From Thermoplasmata archaeon (GTDB lineage: Archaea; Thermoplasmatota; Thermoplasmata; Thermoplasmatales; Thermoplasmataceae): a stretch of 19,721 bases of DNA. The stretch covers positions 1-19,721 of the forward strand of contig JAJZOK010000105.1 in assembly GCA_021811525.1 (NCBI GenBank), read 5' to 3'. Positions 6,671-13,659 of this stretch are shown piece after piece (positions within the stretch are counted from its first letter, which is position 1; the number at the start of each line of letters is the position of its first letter). The notes under the pieces were generated by a model. The model was given only the letters and a program-made list of their open reading frames with translations. It was not told the DNA's origin and did no database searches. The translations under genes were made by a program, and so were the position numbers.

Positions 6671-7737
6671 AGTGTTTTCAGGTAGGAATCCAGTGCGTCG
6701 AGTGTTTCCCTGAACTTCTGCGGCTGTTCTGTAAAGCATAGCCTGAAGCTCTTTCCCACACCAAAATAATCACCGGGGCAGATAAGGATCTTCTCCTTTT
6801 CCAGGGCTCCCCGGCAGAATTCTTCCGAGCTGATGCCATAATTATACCTGACCAGGCCATATGAGCCACTTCGAGGCTCTTCCCACTGAAGGTCACCATG
6901 CCCCTTCATGTAAGAACGGAGATACTCCAGATTTGGTTCAAGGATGCTCCTTGCCCTCTTCGTGAACCAGCCCCTCCTGTCGAGAAACTGCCCTGCAATC
7001 CAGAGCGGGAACTCCGGGTTCCTGATGCCTGTAATGTTCCTGAGGTCCCTGAGGATCCTTACAACCTCAGGCGGGGCAACAATCCATCCAACCCTAAGGC
7101 CGGAGAAACCGTAGAATTTTGTCATGCTGCCGTTGACTATGATTTCCGGGGAGTTTTCATAAAAGCTATTTGGCCTCTCCCGGAAAGTAAATTCTAGGAA
7201 TGCCTCGTCGGCATACATGAATCCGCCACTCCTGAACTGCCTCTCCCTGATGCCCTTGAGGAATTCTGGGTCATGAAGGTTACCGTTGGGATTGTTTGGA
7301 TTTGAGAAGAAGAACGCCTTTGGGCCGGATCCTGATGCCATCTTCTCCTCTATGTTTTGGAAAGGTGCAAGAATCGTATCCAACCCCATGTTCTGCGGAA
7401 CGTTGAAAATAGGCTCGTATTCCGGTTGCCCTATGAAAACAGGAAGGTGCTTCGCCTGTGCAACCATGCTGAGAAGGCTTATGCTTTCTGATCCCCCGGT
7501 GGTGAGGAAAACGTTCTCCTCAGGGAATCCATAGAGCTTGCAGAGCCTTTCTTTAAAGAAGTTCTTTGGGTCAATGCGGTCCCTCTTCATGTCTTCAAGG
7601 GAGGTATTGATTCCAAGGATTCCGAAATCCGGCTCTTCAAGTCCGCTGCTTGAAAGGTTGTGCTTCGCCTGCGTGTAATGGTCCTCTATCCACCTGATGA
7701 GCTTCTGCTCCATTGGATATTCCGACATATGTGCCAC
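6664..7737 (-). CDS. PLP-dependent class I/II aminotransferase
   Basis: Fold type I aminotransferase, substrate not determinable from sequence alone. Landmarks are TTGGSESI (about 79-86), SNPNNPNG (145-152), YADEA with the pyridine-binding D177, the PLP lysine K207 in GSMTKFYGFSG, and R215 in LRVGW, the expected alpha-carboxylate anchor. The N-terminus with NLSSSGLEEPD resembles aspartate/aromatic-type archaeal enzymes more than true HisC. The reading starts with GTG at 7737, sharing its first base with the TAG stop of the epimerase (TAGTG). An ATG nine bases later (7728) is an alternative. The pair is almost certainly one transcript. Pairing with an epimerase raises the possibility of amino-sugar or surface-glycan chemistry, but sugar aminotransferases usually belong to another subfamily, so this is open. 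Confidence 0.9.
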   Translation of the reverse strand: MAHMSEYPMEQKLIRWIEDHYTQAKHNLSSSGLEEPDFGILGINTSLEDMKRDRIDPKNFFKERLCKLYGFPEENVFLTTGGSESISLLSMVAQAKHLPVFIGQPEYEPIFNVPQNMGLDTILAPFQNIEEKMASGSGPKAFFFSNPNNPNGNLHDPEFLKGIRERQFRSGGFMYADEAFLEFTFRERPNSFYENSPEIIVNGSMTKFYGFSGLRVGWIVAPPEVVRILRDLRNITGIRNPEFPLWIAGQFLDRRGWFTKRARSILEPNLEYLRSYMKGHGDLQWEEPRSGSYGLVRYNYGISSEEFCRGALEKEKILICPGDYFGVGKSFRLCFTEQPQKFRETLDALDSYLKTLH

Positions 7738-8687
7738 TAGAGCCCCATCTGTGAAATAGTTTCCTTTGTGGCCTGAACCACAGCTCCGTCACTGTCATAC
7801 CGGTTCTTCCATCCGGTGGAGGCAAGTTTCTCAATTCCAAGCTGGGCAATCTTTACGTCTCCCTTCCAGCCCCTGCCGTTGACACCGCCTGTGTAGTTGT
7901 ATTTCACATCTCTGAGCCCCATCTCTGATACAACAATGTCAGCAATCCTTGACACTGAGGTGGTAAGTGGGTTCCCAAGGTTGTATATGTCAGTTTTCTG
8001 GGATTTCTCGTGCACGTAGATCATGGATTTCACGCAGTCCTCAACATACAGGTATGACTTCCTCTGGGTGCCGTCCCCAAGGATCTCAAGTTCCCTGTTG
8101 TTTTTCTGCAGTTTCTTGATGAAATCAAATATGACTCCATGGGTGGAATTCTTTCCAACAATGTTTGCAAACCTGAAGACTGTGCCCTTTATTCCATAAT
8201 AGTGTGAATAAGCAGTGATGAAGCCTTCGCACGCCATCTTGGAAGCACCGTAACTTGATATGGGCATGTACGGGCCGTAATTTTCCGGAGTTGGCATGAC
8301 CGAGGCTTCGCCATAAACTGTGGAACTGGATGCAAAGAGGATTTCCTTCACTTCCCTCTTCCTCATGTATTCAAGGAGGCTGAATGTGCCTGCAACGTTG
8401 TTCTGAAAATCCACTGAGGGGTTCTCTGCCCCATTCCTTACGTCGGAATTGGCTGCAAGGTGGATCACCACGTCGACGTCATCGAGCCCTGGAACAGATT
8501 GCAGGTCATTTATGTCTCCCCTGATGAATTTGAAATTTCCTGAGCTCCTGAAGGGCTCAACATACCTCTCATCCACATTGGAAAGGTTGTCCAGTGCTAT
8601 GACCTCATTATCCTGTATAAGCGTTTCAACCATGTTTGAGCCAATAAACCCTGCTCCGCCTGTAACAAGTATCTTCCTTCCCTTCAT
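7737..8687 (-). CDS. NAD-dependent nucleotide-sugar epimerase/dehydratase (extended SDR)
   Basis: GalE-like extended short-chain dehydrogenase. The 316-residue protein has the NAD-binding GGAGFIG (10-16), the aspartate that ends beta-2 in ALDNLS, GDIND, HLAANSDV, a serine-rich SSSTVYGE catalytic strand, and the active pair Y146/K150 in SSYGASK. The C-terminal segment has the family GDGTQRKSYLYVEDCV. The likely substrate is a UDP- or dTDP-hexose; which one cannot be told. The ATG at 8687 has a strong ribosome binding site, AAGGAGGA, 8 nt upstream, unlike the leaderless genes nearby. It is the first gene of a two-gene unit with the aminotransferase. Confidence 0.92.
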   Translation of the reverse strand: MKGRKILVTGGAGFIGSNMVETLIQDNEVIALDNLSNVDERYVEPFRSSGNFKFIRGDINDLQSVPGLDDVDVVIHLAANSDVRNGAENPSVDFQNNVAGTFSLLEYMRKREVKEILFASSSTVYGEASVMPTPENYGPYMPISSYGASKMACEGFITAYSHYYGIKGTVFRFANIVGKNSTHGVIFDFIKKLQKNNRELEILGDGTQRKSYLYVEDCVKSMIYVHEKSQKTDIYNLGNPLTTSVSRIADIVVSEMGLRDVKYNYTGGVNGRGWKGDVKIAQLGIEKLASTGWKNRYDSDGAVVQATKETISQMGL

Positions 8688-8695
8688 TGAGAGGT

Positions 8696-8739
8696 TCCTC
8701 CTTCTTTCAGAGGGTTATTTTCATGGATGTGTTAAATCT
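8696..8739 (-). promoter_or_regulatory. Promoter and strong Shine-Dalgarno of the epimerase-aminotransferase unit
   Basis: On the minus strand, AAGGAGGA (8696-8703) lies 8 nt before the ATG at 8687. AGATTTAACAC (8729-8739) is a TATA-like element that would place the transcript start near 8709, giving a leader of about 22 nt that includes the ribosome binding site. Confidence 0.5.
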
Positions 8740-8747
8740 TCGCAGTT

Positions 8748-8783
8748 GATGAGAACTGTGCCAGATGCATTCTGTGGCTCATC
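8748..8783. repeat. Interrupted inverted repeat between two minus-strand genes
   Basis: Arms GATGAG (8748-8753) and CTCATC (8778-8783) enclose a smaller ATGCAT-centred dyad. It lies downstream of the two-TM protein gene (stop at 8811) and upstream of the epimerase promoter. It could be an mRNA 3' hairpin or a regulatory site; the stem is short. Confidence 0.25.
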
Positions 8784-8810
8784 CTAGATGGTGTTTAATG
8801 GCAGCACAAG

Positions 8811-9194
8811 TCAATTCCCTCTTCTCTCGAAATCCAGTTCGTCATCTACCTTTTTCATTCGTTCCTTGTATTCCCTGTATCTGCGTGTCCACAAGGAAAG
8901 AATCATCCACTGCCTGATGCCCAATACTATGAAAAGCAGAGCCAGGATTATGGTAACCCCTCCCACAGCAATGAAGCTTTGAGGAGAGCCTATAAGGATA
9001 GGTGCAACATGCCATGAAACCGGGATTGCTATAACCACCGCTATGATCATGACGATTACCAATTTTTTTGTGCGGTATACCTGCGAAACCAACTCATCCG
9101 TGATCCGAAGGATGCTTTCTGGTTGTTCATGCTCCTCCCTTTCATCCCTACCACCATGTTCTCTATTAGCCATAGCTAAACGCTCCATTTCCAT
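8811..9194 (-). CDS. Small two-TM membrane protein with charged termini
   Basis: The 127-residue protein has a highly charged N-terminus (GGRDEREEHEQPES), two strong hydrophobic segments at about 43-68 and 74-94, and a basic/acidic helical C-terminus (RRYREYKERMKKVDDELDFERR) that could form a coiled coil. I recognise no family. It begins 3 bp after the stop of the winged-helix regulator on the same strand, so it is probably its co-transcribed partner. This layout is common for regulators paired with small membrane sensors (inference). ATGs at 9194 and 9173 are both possible starts. A GAGGAGGT inside the upstream gene lies about 16 nt before the first. Confidence 0.75.
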   Translation of the reverse strand: MEMERLAMANREHGGRDEREEHEQPESILRITDELVSQVYRTKKLVIVMIIAVVIAIPVSWHVAPILIGSPQSFIAVGGVTIILALLFIVLGIRQWMILSLWTRRYREYKERMKKVDDELDFERRGN

Positions 9195-9197
9195 TTG

Positions 9198-9467
9198 TCA
9201 TCTCTGTTTTACCTCCTCATTTCTCGGGAATAGGGATTCGTAAGGCTCAAGAATCTCCCTGGCGAGATTCTCTCCCTTTTCAGAGACCCTGTATAATATT
9301 ACCTTCTTTGCACCCCACGGCTCCTCTCTTCTCCGGATAAAATCTTTTTCCACCAGTTCATCCAGTATGCCCCGGTGCTTACTGTTGTTGAGGCCGCAGT
9401 ATGCCATGAGTTTGCTCTGGTTGAGTTCTCCGTATTCCGCAAGTTTCAGGATTATATCCTTTCTCAT
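9198..9467 (-). CDS. Winged-helix DNA-binding protein, small archaeal regulator
   Basis: Short winged-helix protein of the archaeal type that begins 'MRxDII-x-IL'. Visible are helix 1 (MRKDIILKLAEYG), a recognition region around NQSKLMAYCGLNNSKHRGILDELVEKDFI and a wing (KKVILYRVSEKG), followed by a short acidic tail. I prefer the ATG at 9467 (89 residues). The frame continues to a GTG at 9521 (107 residues), but the TATA-like box at 9529-9537 would place transcription downstream of that GTG. The two-TM protein follows after 3 bp, so an operon is likely. DNA binding is well supported by the fold; the targets are unknown. Confidence 0.8.
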   Translation of the reverse strand: MRKDIILKLAEYGELNQSKLMAYCGLNNSKHRGILDELVEKDFIRRREEPWGAKKVILYRVSEKGENLAREILEPYESLFPRNEEVKQR

Positions 9468-9528
9468 GTAGATCCTGTCCCGGTGTTCGTGTATCAATTC
9501 AACTGCAATCTCTCTACGCACCCAGTAC

Positions 9529-9537
9529 TATAAAATT
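9529..9537 (-). promoter_or_regulatory. TATA box of the winged-helix regulator
   Basis: The minus strand reads ATTTTATAG, a good archaeal TATA element. Transcription would start near 9507, leaving a leader of about 40 nt before the ATG at 9467 and excluding the GTG at 9521. Confidence 0.5.
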
Positions 9538-9569
9538 TTGGCGAGGAAAAGGTTGCCAGCAGAAGCGGA

Positions 9570-9803
9570 TCATTTTTTACCTCTACCCTTCAGAAGGTAG
9601 GCAGTCATTTTTTCCATCTGGTCTTCACTTATTTCCCCTTTTGCATATCTTTCCCTAAGTATCTGAAACTCTGCACCTCCATCCTTGCGCCCCCCATATG
9701 GGGCTGGGAAACCTCCAACTGCCCACCTCAGAAGAAAAGTAAGCAACAGAATGAAAACCACTGAAAACAGGACCGCGATGGGTGCGAAATACCACCAAGC
9801 CAT
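9570..9803 (-). CDS. SHOCT-domain small membrane protein
   Basis: The 77-residue protein has one N-terminal transmembrane helix (about 5-28) followed by a short Gly/Pro linker and a C-terminal SHOCT motif (LRERYAKGEISEDQMEKM, about 49-66), the short domain often found at the ends of membrane or oligomerising proteins. Function is unknown; SHOCT is thought to mediate oligomerisation. The ATG at 9803 is preceded by GGAGGTGATC, the full anti-16S complement. It is upstream of, and on the same strand as, the winged-helix regulator (about 100 bp between coding regions), which has its own TATA. Confidence 0.85.
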   Translation of the reverse strand: MAWWYFAPIAVLFSVVFILLLTFLLRWAVGGFPAPYGGRKDGGAEFQILRERYAKGEISEDQMEKMTAYLLKGRGKK

Positions 9804-9808
9804 GTGCT

Positions 9809-9818
9809 GATCACCTCC
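9809..9818 (-). promoter_or_regulatory. Full-length Shine-Dalgarno of the SHOCT gene
   Basis: The minus strand carries GGAGGTGATC ending 5 nt before the ATG at 9803, a complete match to the 3' end expected for archaeal 16S rRNA. In a neighbourhood of mostly leaderless genes it marks this message as leadered and probably strongly translated. Confidence 0.6.
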
Positions 9819-9850
9819 ATCGTAGGTAGAACAAAAGCATCCTGAAAGAC

Positions 9851-9886
9851 GTTGTTAACAACAGTTACTTAACGAAGTTATGTAAC
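9851..9886. promoter_or_regulatory. Two adjacent palindromes in a divergent promoter region
   Basis: GTTGTTAACAAC (9851-9862) is a perfect 12-bp palindrome. One base later, GTTACTTAAC (9864-9873) and GTTATGTAAC (9877-9886) form a dyad with 9 of 10 matching positions and a 3-bp spacer. Both are built on GTTA/TAAC half-sites. They lie between the SHOCT gene (minus) and the small membrane protein (plus), overlapping AT-rich sequences that could be their TATA boxes, so they are candidate operators. Confidence 0.5.
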
Positions 9887-9911
9887 TTGGATTAGCAATG
9901 GTTTTTCCATT

Positions 9912-10265
9912 GTGGCCATAGGCATTCCCATGAACAGCAAAAGACTGGTTGTTGCACAGGTGCTTGCCATTGTGGCCATAGCACTGTCTCTATTAACCGA
10001 GTTCGGAATTGTGGGCGCTATTGGTATAGAAGAGAAAATCACAGGTGTTATGGGATTCGTGCTGGCCATTGCAGCCTTTCTGTTTTCCATAGGCAGGGAA
10101 TCTGCCATAATAGCCGTGCTGCTTATGTTACAGGGGGCAGTCATGATGGCCGTTTCATTTACAGCGGGGGCTGAAATAGGAATAGCATTTGGCGCGGTTG
10201 TGTTAGTGCTGGGGGTTGTAAAGGGGCTTCTGTATATGAGGATCGTTTCAAGGGCTGGCAAATAA
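9912..10265 (+). CDS. Small hydrophobic membrane protein, about four TM segments
   Basis: A 117-residue hydrophobic protein with membrane-length segments at about 13-32, 36-59, 64-85 and 89-110, and basic residues near the N-terminus (NSKR) and at the very end (RAGK). Nothing diagnostic of a family is visible. The GTG at 9912 lies about 28 bp from the TTATGTAA patch and would suit a leaderless start; the ATG at 9930 (MNSKRLVVAQV) is a reasonable alternative with a more typical N-terminus. It diverges from the SHOCT gene over the double palindrome and converges on the MFS gene, with 17 bp between stops. Function unknown. Confidence 0.7.
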   Translation: MAIGIPMNSKRLVVAQVLAIVAIALSLLTEFGIVGAIGIEEKITGVMGFVLAIAAFLFSIGRESAIIAVLLMLQGAVMMAVSFTAGAEIGIAFGAVVLVLGVVKGLLYMRIVSRAGK

Positions 10266-10282
10266 AAGTGCCATGCATAATT

Positions 10283-11431
10283 TCAGACCCTGTAATGTCG
10301 GTATCTTGCAAAGAATGCGACGTCATATGCAATCTTAATGAGCGCAGCGGAGAAGAACACCCCTTCGGGAAATACTTCAAACAGGAGGCCCGCGAGGCCT
10401 GGGCCAGGTATCTGGAGACCATTCCTTACGCCGAGGAAAATCGAATTCCCTGCAACTCTGGCGTCGCTTGGGATCATGGTGTTCACTAGGCTGTCCCTGG
10501 GAGGGACATCCATCTGGCTGGTGGTCTGCCTGAGATACAGGAAGACTTCGCTGATGAGAAGGCTGTGGAATACCGGTACAAGAAAGAGCATAACGTTGCT
10601 GAAAAGGTGCGTATATACCATTGTCCTCACAAGGCCTATACCCTTGGAAATGCGTCCCGAAAGGATAACTGAAATGGCTGTGACAATGTTTACAATGACG
10701 AATATCAGGCCGGCTCCGGAGAGGCTTATGCCGTAAACAACCTTGAACCACAGGGTGATTATTGCCGTGTTAACCAGCCCGCCCCCAAGGGAGTCCACTG
10801 AAAAAAGCGCTGCAAGCGTTTTTACGTTCCTTCTCACCTCAGGATCGGCTATTGCCTGCTTCTGGGCCTTGGGCTTGAGGTCCGGGAACTTGAGCCAGAG
10901 GTATATGGTCACCTGGAGGAGTGACAGCAGGAAATCAATGAGAAATATGGTTTCAAAACTCACACCAGTGTCAAAGTACAGGAAGGCGCTGGCAATGGCA
11001 CCGCTTGCATAGGAAGCGAAGTTGTACAGAGAGAACATCATGGTTTTCCTGTGCTGGTCTTCTATGGAAAGGCTGATGGTGTACTGTTCGAGGGACTGGT
11101 TTGTGGTGAGATCCCTGCCCGCAAAGGAAAGCGCACCCACGACCATTGCCAGTATGAGGAAGTAGATGTCATTGCCAATGTACAGTATGAGCAGAGATAC
11201 GCTGAAAAGCACTGAAAGAAGGGCAAGTTTGGTCTTTATCCTCATCTTAGCCGCGGTGAACAGGTAAAGGAAAAGCGTCGACACTCCAAGGCTCACTAGC
11301 ACTATTATGGAAGTGTAAAGGGCACTGTAACCTAGAAATGAAACATAAAACGGGATGGAAATTGCAAGTGATGAAAATATGAATGATCGAATGGCCTTGG
11401 CCAGCGAAAGCATTGGTCCGGGTCTAGGCAT
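10283..11431 (-). CDS. MFS transporter
   Basis: A 382-residue polytopic membrane protein with about 10-12 hydrophobic segments in two halves joined by a charged central loop (KFPDLKPKAQKQAIADPEVRRNVKTL), as in the major facilitator superfamily. The stretch SQMDVPPRDSLVNT in the second half and RDLTTNQSLEQ in the first recur in archaeal drug/metabolite-type MFS proteins. The substrate cannot be inferred. The ATG at 11431 is 26 bp from a minus-strand AATTTTACA box, implying its own leaderless transcript although it lies 50 bp downstream of the Lrp-like regulator on the same strand. It might be a target of that regulator (inference). Confidence 0.88.
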   Translation of the reverse strand: MPRPGPMLSLAKAIRSFIFSSLAISIPFYVSFLGYSALYTSIIVLVSLGVSTLFLYLFTAAKMRIKTKLALLSVLFSVSLLILYIGNDIYFLILAMVVGALSFAGRDLTTNQSLEQYTISLSIEDQHRKTMMFSLYNFASYASGAIASAFLYFDTGVSFETIFLIDFLLSLLQVTIYLWLKFPDLKPKAQKQAIADPEVRRNVKTLAALFSVDSLGGGLVNTAIITLWFKVVYGISLSGAGLIFVIVNIVTAISVILSGRISKGIGLVRTMVYTHLFSNVMLFLVPVFHSLLISEVFLYLRQTTSQMDVPPRDSLVNTMIPSDARVAGNSIFLGVRNGLQIPGPGLAGLLFEVFPEGVFFSAALIKIAYDVAFFARYRHYRV

Positions 11432-11452
11432 GCACTGGCATCTCCCGATGGT

Positions 11453-11461
11453 TGTAAAATT
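11453..11461 (-). promoter_or_regulatory. TATA box of the MFS transporter gene
   Basis: The minus strand reads AATTTTACA, centred 26 bp before the ATG at 11431, the spacing of a leaderless transcript. Confidence 0.45.
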
Positions 11462-11481
11462 GTTGGTTTATCACAGTGGTT

Positions 11482-12258
11482 TCAGGTGAAGAACTGGTAT
11501 TCGTAAAGTACCATCACATCAGCGTTCCTGTCCACGGACCTGACCCTGGATATGCTCTCCTTTGCAGCCTTCAGGTTCTCTGAGTAGCAGAATAGCACAC
11601 CGGCGGTGGCATCCCTGATGACAAATATGGTCTGGGGCTCAAGCAACTGGGTCAGGGCATTCACAGCATGGGAGAATATTGAGTATATTACAACATCCCC
11701 GCCGGACAGGTCTATCTGGGACACCACTCCAATGAGCCGGTTCTTGATGAGCAGGTTTAGCCTGCGCTTCACCGTCATGTAGGGGAGATCCAGCTTTGAA
11801 GCAATATCCGTGACAGACATCCTCGGGTCCTCTCTCAGGAGCCTGATGATCTCCCTGTCATTGCTGTTGAGGTTCATTCCAACCTGCCCTGTGGGAGGAA
11901 TATACTTCATGACAGGGTCCCCAAGTTCCCTGCCCGCTTCAGCTATCTTCCTTTCCACCTCTTCCACCCGGTCTCCCCTGAAGCCGTAAAGGGTTATTTC
12001 CTCAAGGCATTTGGTTATGGAAGACACCTCACCGTTGTATTCCTTGTCAGATTTGAATGCAGCGAAACCCTCAACCTTCCCGTCAAGCAACGGGCTTACA
12101 ATGAGTGAATAACCCTTGAGGACCCCGTCCGAAATGAGCTTGTTAATCCTGTACCCCAGGGCCTGTGCAGATATTCCAACATTCTGAGCTATCTGCCTCT
12201 GGGAAATCCTCCCGTCCTTAAGGAGGTTGAAAAGAATTTTCTTGTCCACCTGATCCAT
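11482..12258 (-). CDS. Double-module Lrp/AsnC-like transcription regulator
   Basis: A 258-residue regulator with two winged helix-turn-helix domains in one chain. The first (about 1-55: MDQVDKKILFNLLKDGRIS..QIAQNVGIS..) is a classic AsnC-type DNA-binding domain. The second (about 131-185: NDREIIRLLREDPRMSVTDIASKLDLPYMTVKRRLN) repeats the pattern. Each is followed by an alpha/beta segment (about 64-118 and 190-258) that resembles a reduced RAM ligand-binding domain, suggesting tandem duplication of an HTH plus RAM-like unit. It diverges from egtB and is followed by the MFS transporter, both plausible targets. Ordinary Lrp proteins have a single module of about 150 residues. The ATG at 12258 is about 35 bp from its TATA-like box, predicting a short leader without a ribosome binding site. 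Confidence 0.9.
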   Translation of the reverse strand: MDQVDKKILFNLLKDGRISQRQIAQNVGISAQALGYRINKLISDGVLKGYSLIVSPLLDGKVEGFAAFKSDKEYNGEVSSITKCLEEITLYGFRGDRVEEVERKIAEAGRELGDPVMKYIPPTGQVGMNLNSNDREIIRLLREDPRMSVTDIASKLDLPYMTVKRRLNLLIKNRLIGVVSQIDLSGGDVVIYSIFSHAVNALTQLLEPQTIFVIRDATAGVLFCYSENLKAAKESISRVRSVDRNADVMVLYEYQFFT

Positions 12259-12287
12259 TTTCGCTTATCATCGGATAGATTTGGCAG

Positions 12288-12298
12288 TATTATTTACA
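12288..12298 (-). promoter_or_regulatory. TATA-like box of the Lrp-like regulator
   Basis: The minus strand reads TGTAAATAATA, centred about 35 bp before the ATG at 12258. The rest of the 123-bp gap to egtB holds the 8-bp palindrome TGCCGGCA (12307-12314) and a TATC/GATA dyad (about 12269-12280). I see no clean TATA at leaderless distance from egtB. Confidence 0.4.
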
Positions 12299-12381
12299 TT
12301 CTGTTCTGCCGGCACGTTTGGAAAAGGTTATGACCAATGAAAGCCATGAAATAGTGCAGAGTGCCCAGAGGGGCTGTACTT

Positions 12382-13659
12382 ATGTATGACGCTGGACCAG
12401 AAAGAATTCTAGACGCTCAGGGCATCCTGGGAAAATTCATCAGTACCAGGAATCTCACAAGAGAGCTGTGCCAACCCCTCGACAGGGATGACTATATGGT
12501 CCAGGCAACCCAGGATACTAGCCCTCCAAAATGGCACCTTGGACATACAACCTGGTTCTTTGAGAAATTCATTCTCAGGCAATTCTCCAGGAACTACAGG
12601 CAATTTGATGAAAGGTTTGACTATGTTTTCAATTCCTATTATGAGACTATAGGTGAATTTGTTCCCAAACCTTCAAGATCGGCCATCTCCCGGCCTTCCC
12701 TGGAATCGGTGCTTGACTACAGGAAGCAGGTTGAGGAATCATTGGGGGAACTTCTCAATGAACAGGGCGATAACCTTGAAGCCCTTAAAAGGGTGGAACT
12801 TGGCATCAACCATGAACAGCAGCACCAGGAGCTGCTACTAATGGATATCAAGAGGAACTTTTACCAGTCGCCTTACAGGCCGGCTTATGCAAAAGGCAGG
12901 AAACCCGCCTCGTCACGAAGCGTAGAAAATTTCACAGGTTTCCAGGAACAGACAGCCAGGATTGGATTCCACGGCCATGGGTTTGCCTTTGACAATGAAA
13001 TGCCTGCCCACAACGAAATTGTCCCTCCTTTCACCATCTCAAGCCGCCCGGTATCAAACGGGGATTTCGTTGCATTCATAGAGGATGGCGGTTACAGGAA
13101 ACCGCAATTCTGGCTTTCTTCAGGGTGGGAATGGCGGCTGGAAAATCATATAGAAATGCCACTTTACTGGGAAATTAATAGTGGAAATTACCGTTATTTC
13201 ACACTATACGGCATGCAGGAACTGGATCTTCATGAACCGGTATTGCACATTTCATATTATGAGGCAGACGCCTACGCAAGATGGAAAAACGCAAAGCTGC
13301 CAACTGAGCCCCAGTGGGAGGTCGCAGCCTCCTCACAGGGTTGGGACGAAAAAAACTGGCTCGAAGCGGGATATTTTGCGCCAGTTTCAGATAACAAAAC
13401 CTCAGGAATCACCGGCATGGGCAACGCATGGGAATGGACCCTAAGTGCCTACCTGCCATACCCTGGATTCAGGCCGCTGGAAGGCTCCCTTGGCGAATAC
13501 AACGGCAAGTTCATGTCCGGGCAGATGGTGCTCAAGGGGTCAAGTTTCTGCACTCCCAGAGGCCACTCAAGGATCTCCTACAGGAACTTCTATGCGCCTG
13601 GAAGCAGGTGGCAGTTTTCAGGCATGAGGCTTTCAAGGGATGAAGCTAATGGGAACTAA
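12382..13659 (+). CDS. egtB: EgtB-type iron-dependent sulfoxide synthase (ergothioneine pathway)
   Basis: Joins hercynine to a cysteine-containing thiol with O2, giving the sulfoxide precursor of ergothioneine; non-haem iron(II) enzyme. The 425-residue protein has an N-terminal DinB-like bundle and a C-terminal FGE-sulfatase (C-type-lectin-like) domain, as in EgtB. The expected three iron ligands are visible: the second histidine of WHLGHTTWFFE (H55) and the HEQQH pair (H144, H148). The C-terminal part has YEADAYARWKNAKLPTE, GNAWEWT, EYNGKF and RISYRNFYAPGSRWQFSGMR, close to the branch of EgtB found in cyanobacteria and other non-actinobacteria, where cysteine may replace gamma-glutamylcysteine (inference). 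The ATG at 12382 is preferred over the GTG at 12361; AGAGGGG lies about 10 nt upstream. It overlaps egtD by 20 bp. Confidence 0.93.
   Translation: MYDAGPERILDAQGILGKFISTRNLTRELCQPLDRDDYMVQATQDTSPPKWHLGHTTWFFEKFILRQFSRNYRQFDERFDYVFNSYYETIGEFVPKPSRSAISRPSLESVLDYRKQVEESLGELLNEQGDNLEALKRVELGINHEQQHQELLLMDIKRNFYQSPYRPAYAKGRKPASSRSVENFTGFQEQTARIGFHGHGFAFDNEMPAHNEIVPPFTISSRPVSNGDFVAFIEDGGYRKPQFWLSSGWEWRLENHIEMPLYWEINSGNYRYFTLYGMQELDLHEPVLHISYYEADAYARWKNAKLPTEPQWEVAASSQGWDEKNWLEAGYFAPVSDNKTSGITGMGNAWEWTLSAYLPYPGFRPLEGSLGEYNGKFMSGQMVLKGSSFCTPRGHSRISYRNFYAPGSRWQFSGMRLSRDEANGN

Noticed and set aside
6664..7737. Aminotransferase considered as the missing EgtE lyase of the ergothioneine pathway
   Set aside because: It is a class I/II enzyme with an intact carboxylate-binding Arg, is 5 kb from egtBD in another operon, and pairs with an epimerase; EgtE belongs to a different PLP subgroup.
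9907..9981. 15-bp direct repeat CCATTGTGGCCATAG in two copies exactly 60 bp apart
   Set aside because: Both copies encode the same hydrophobic residues (IVAI) in the same frame of a membrane protein; most simply explained by codon use in a repetitive hydrophobic sequence, and only two copies exist.
10268..10489. Plus-strand ORF of 73 codons
   Set aside because: It is antisense to the 3' end of the MFS gene, whose frame has strong membrane-protein character; it has no domain or promoter.
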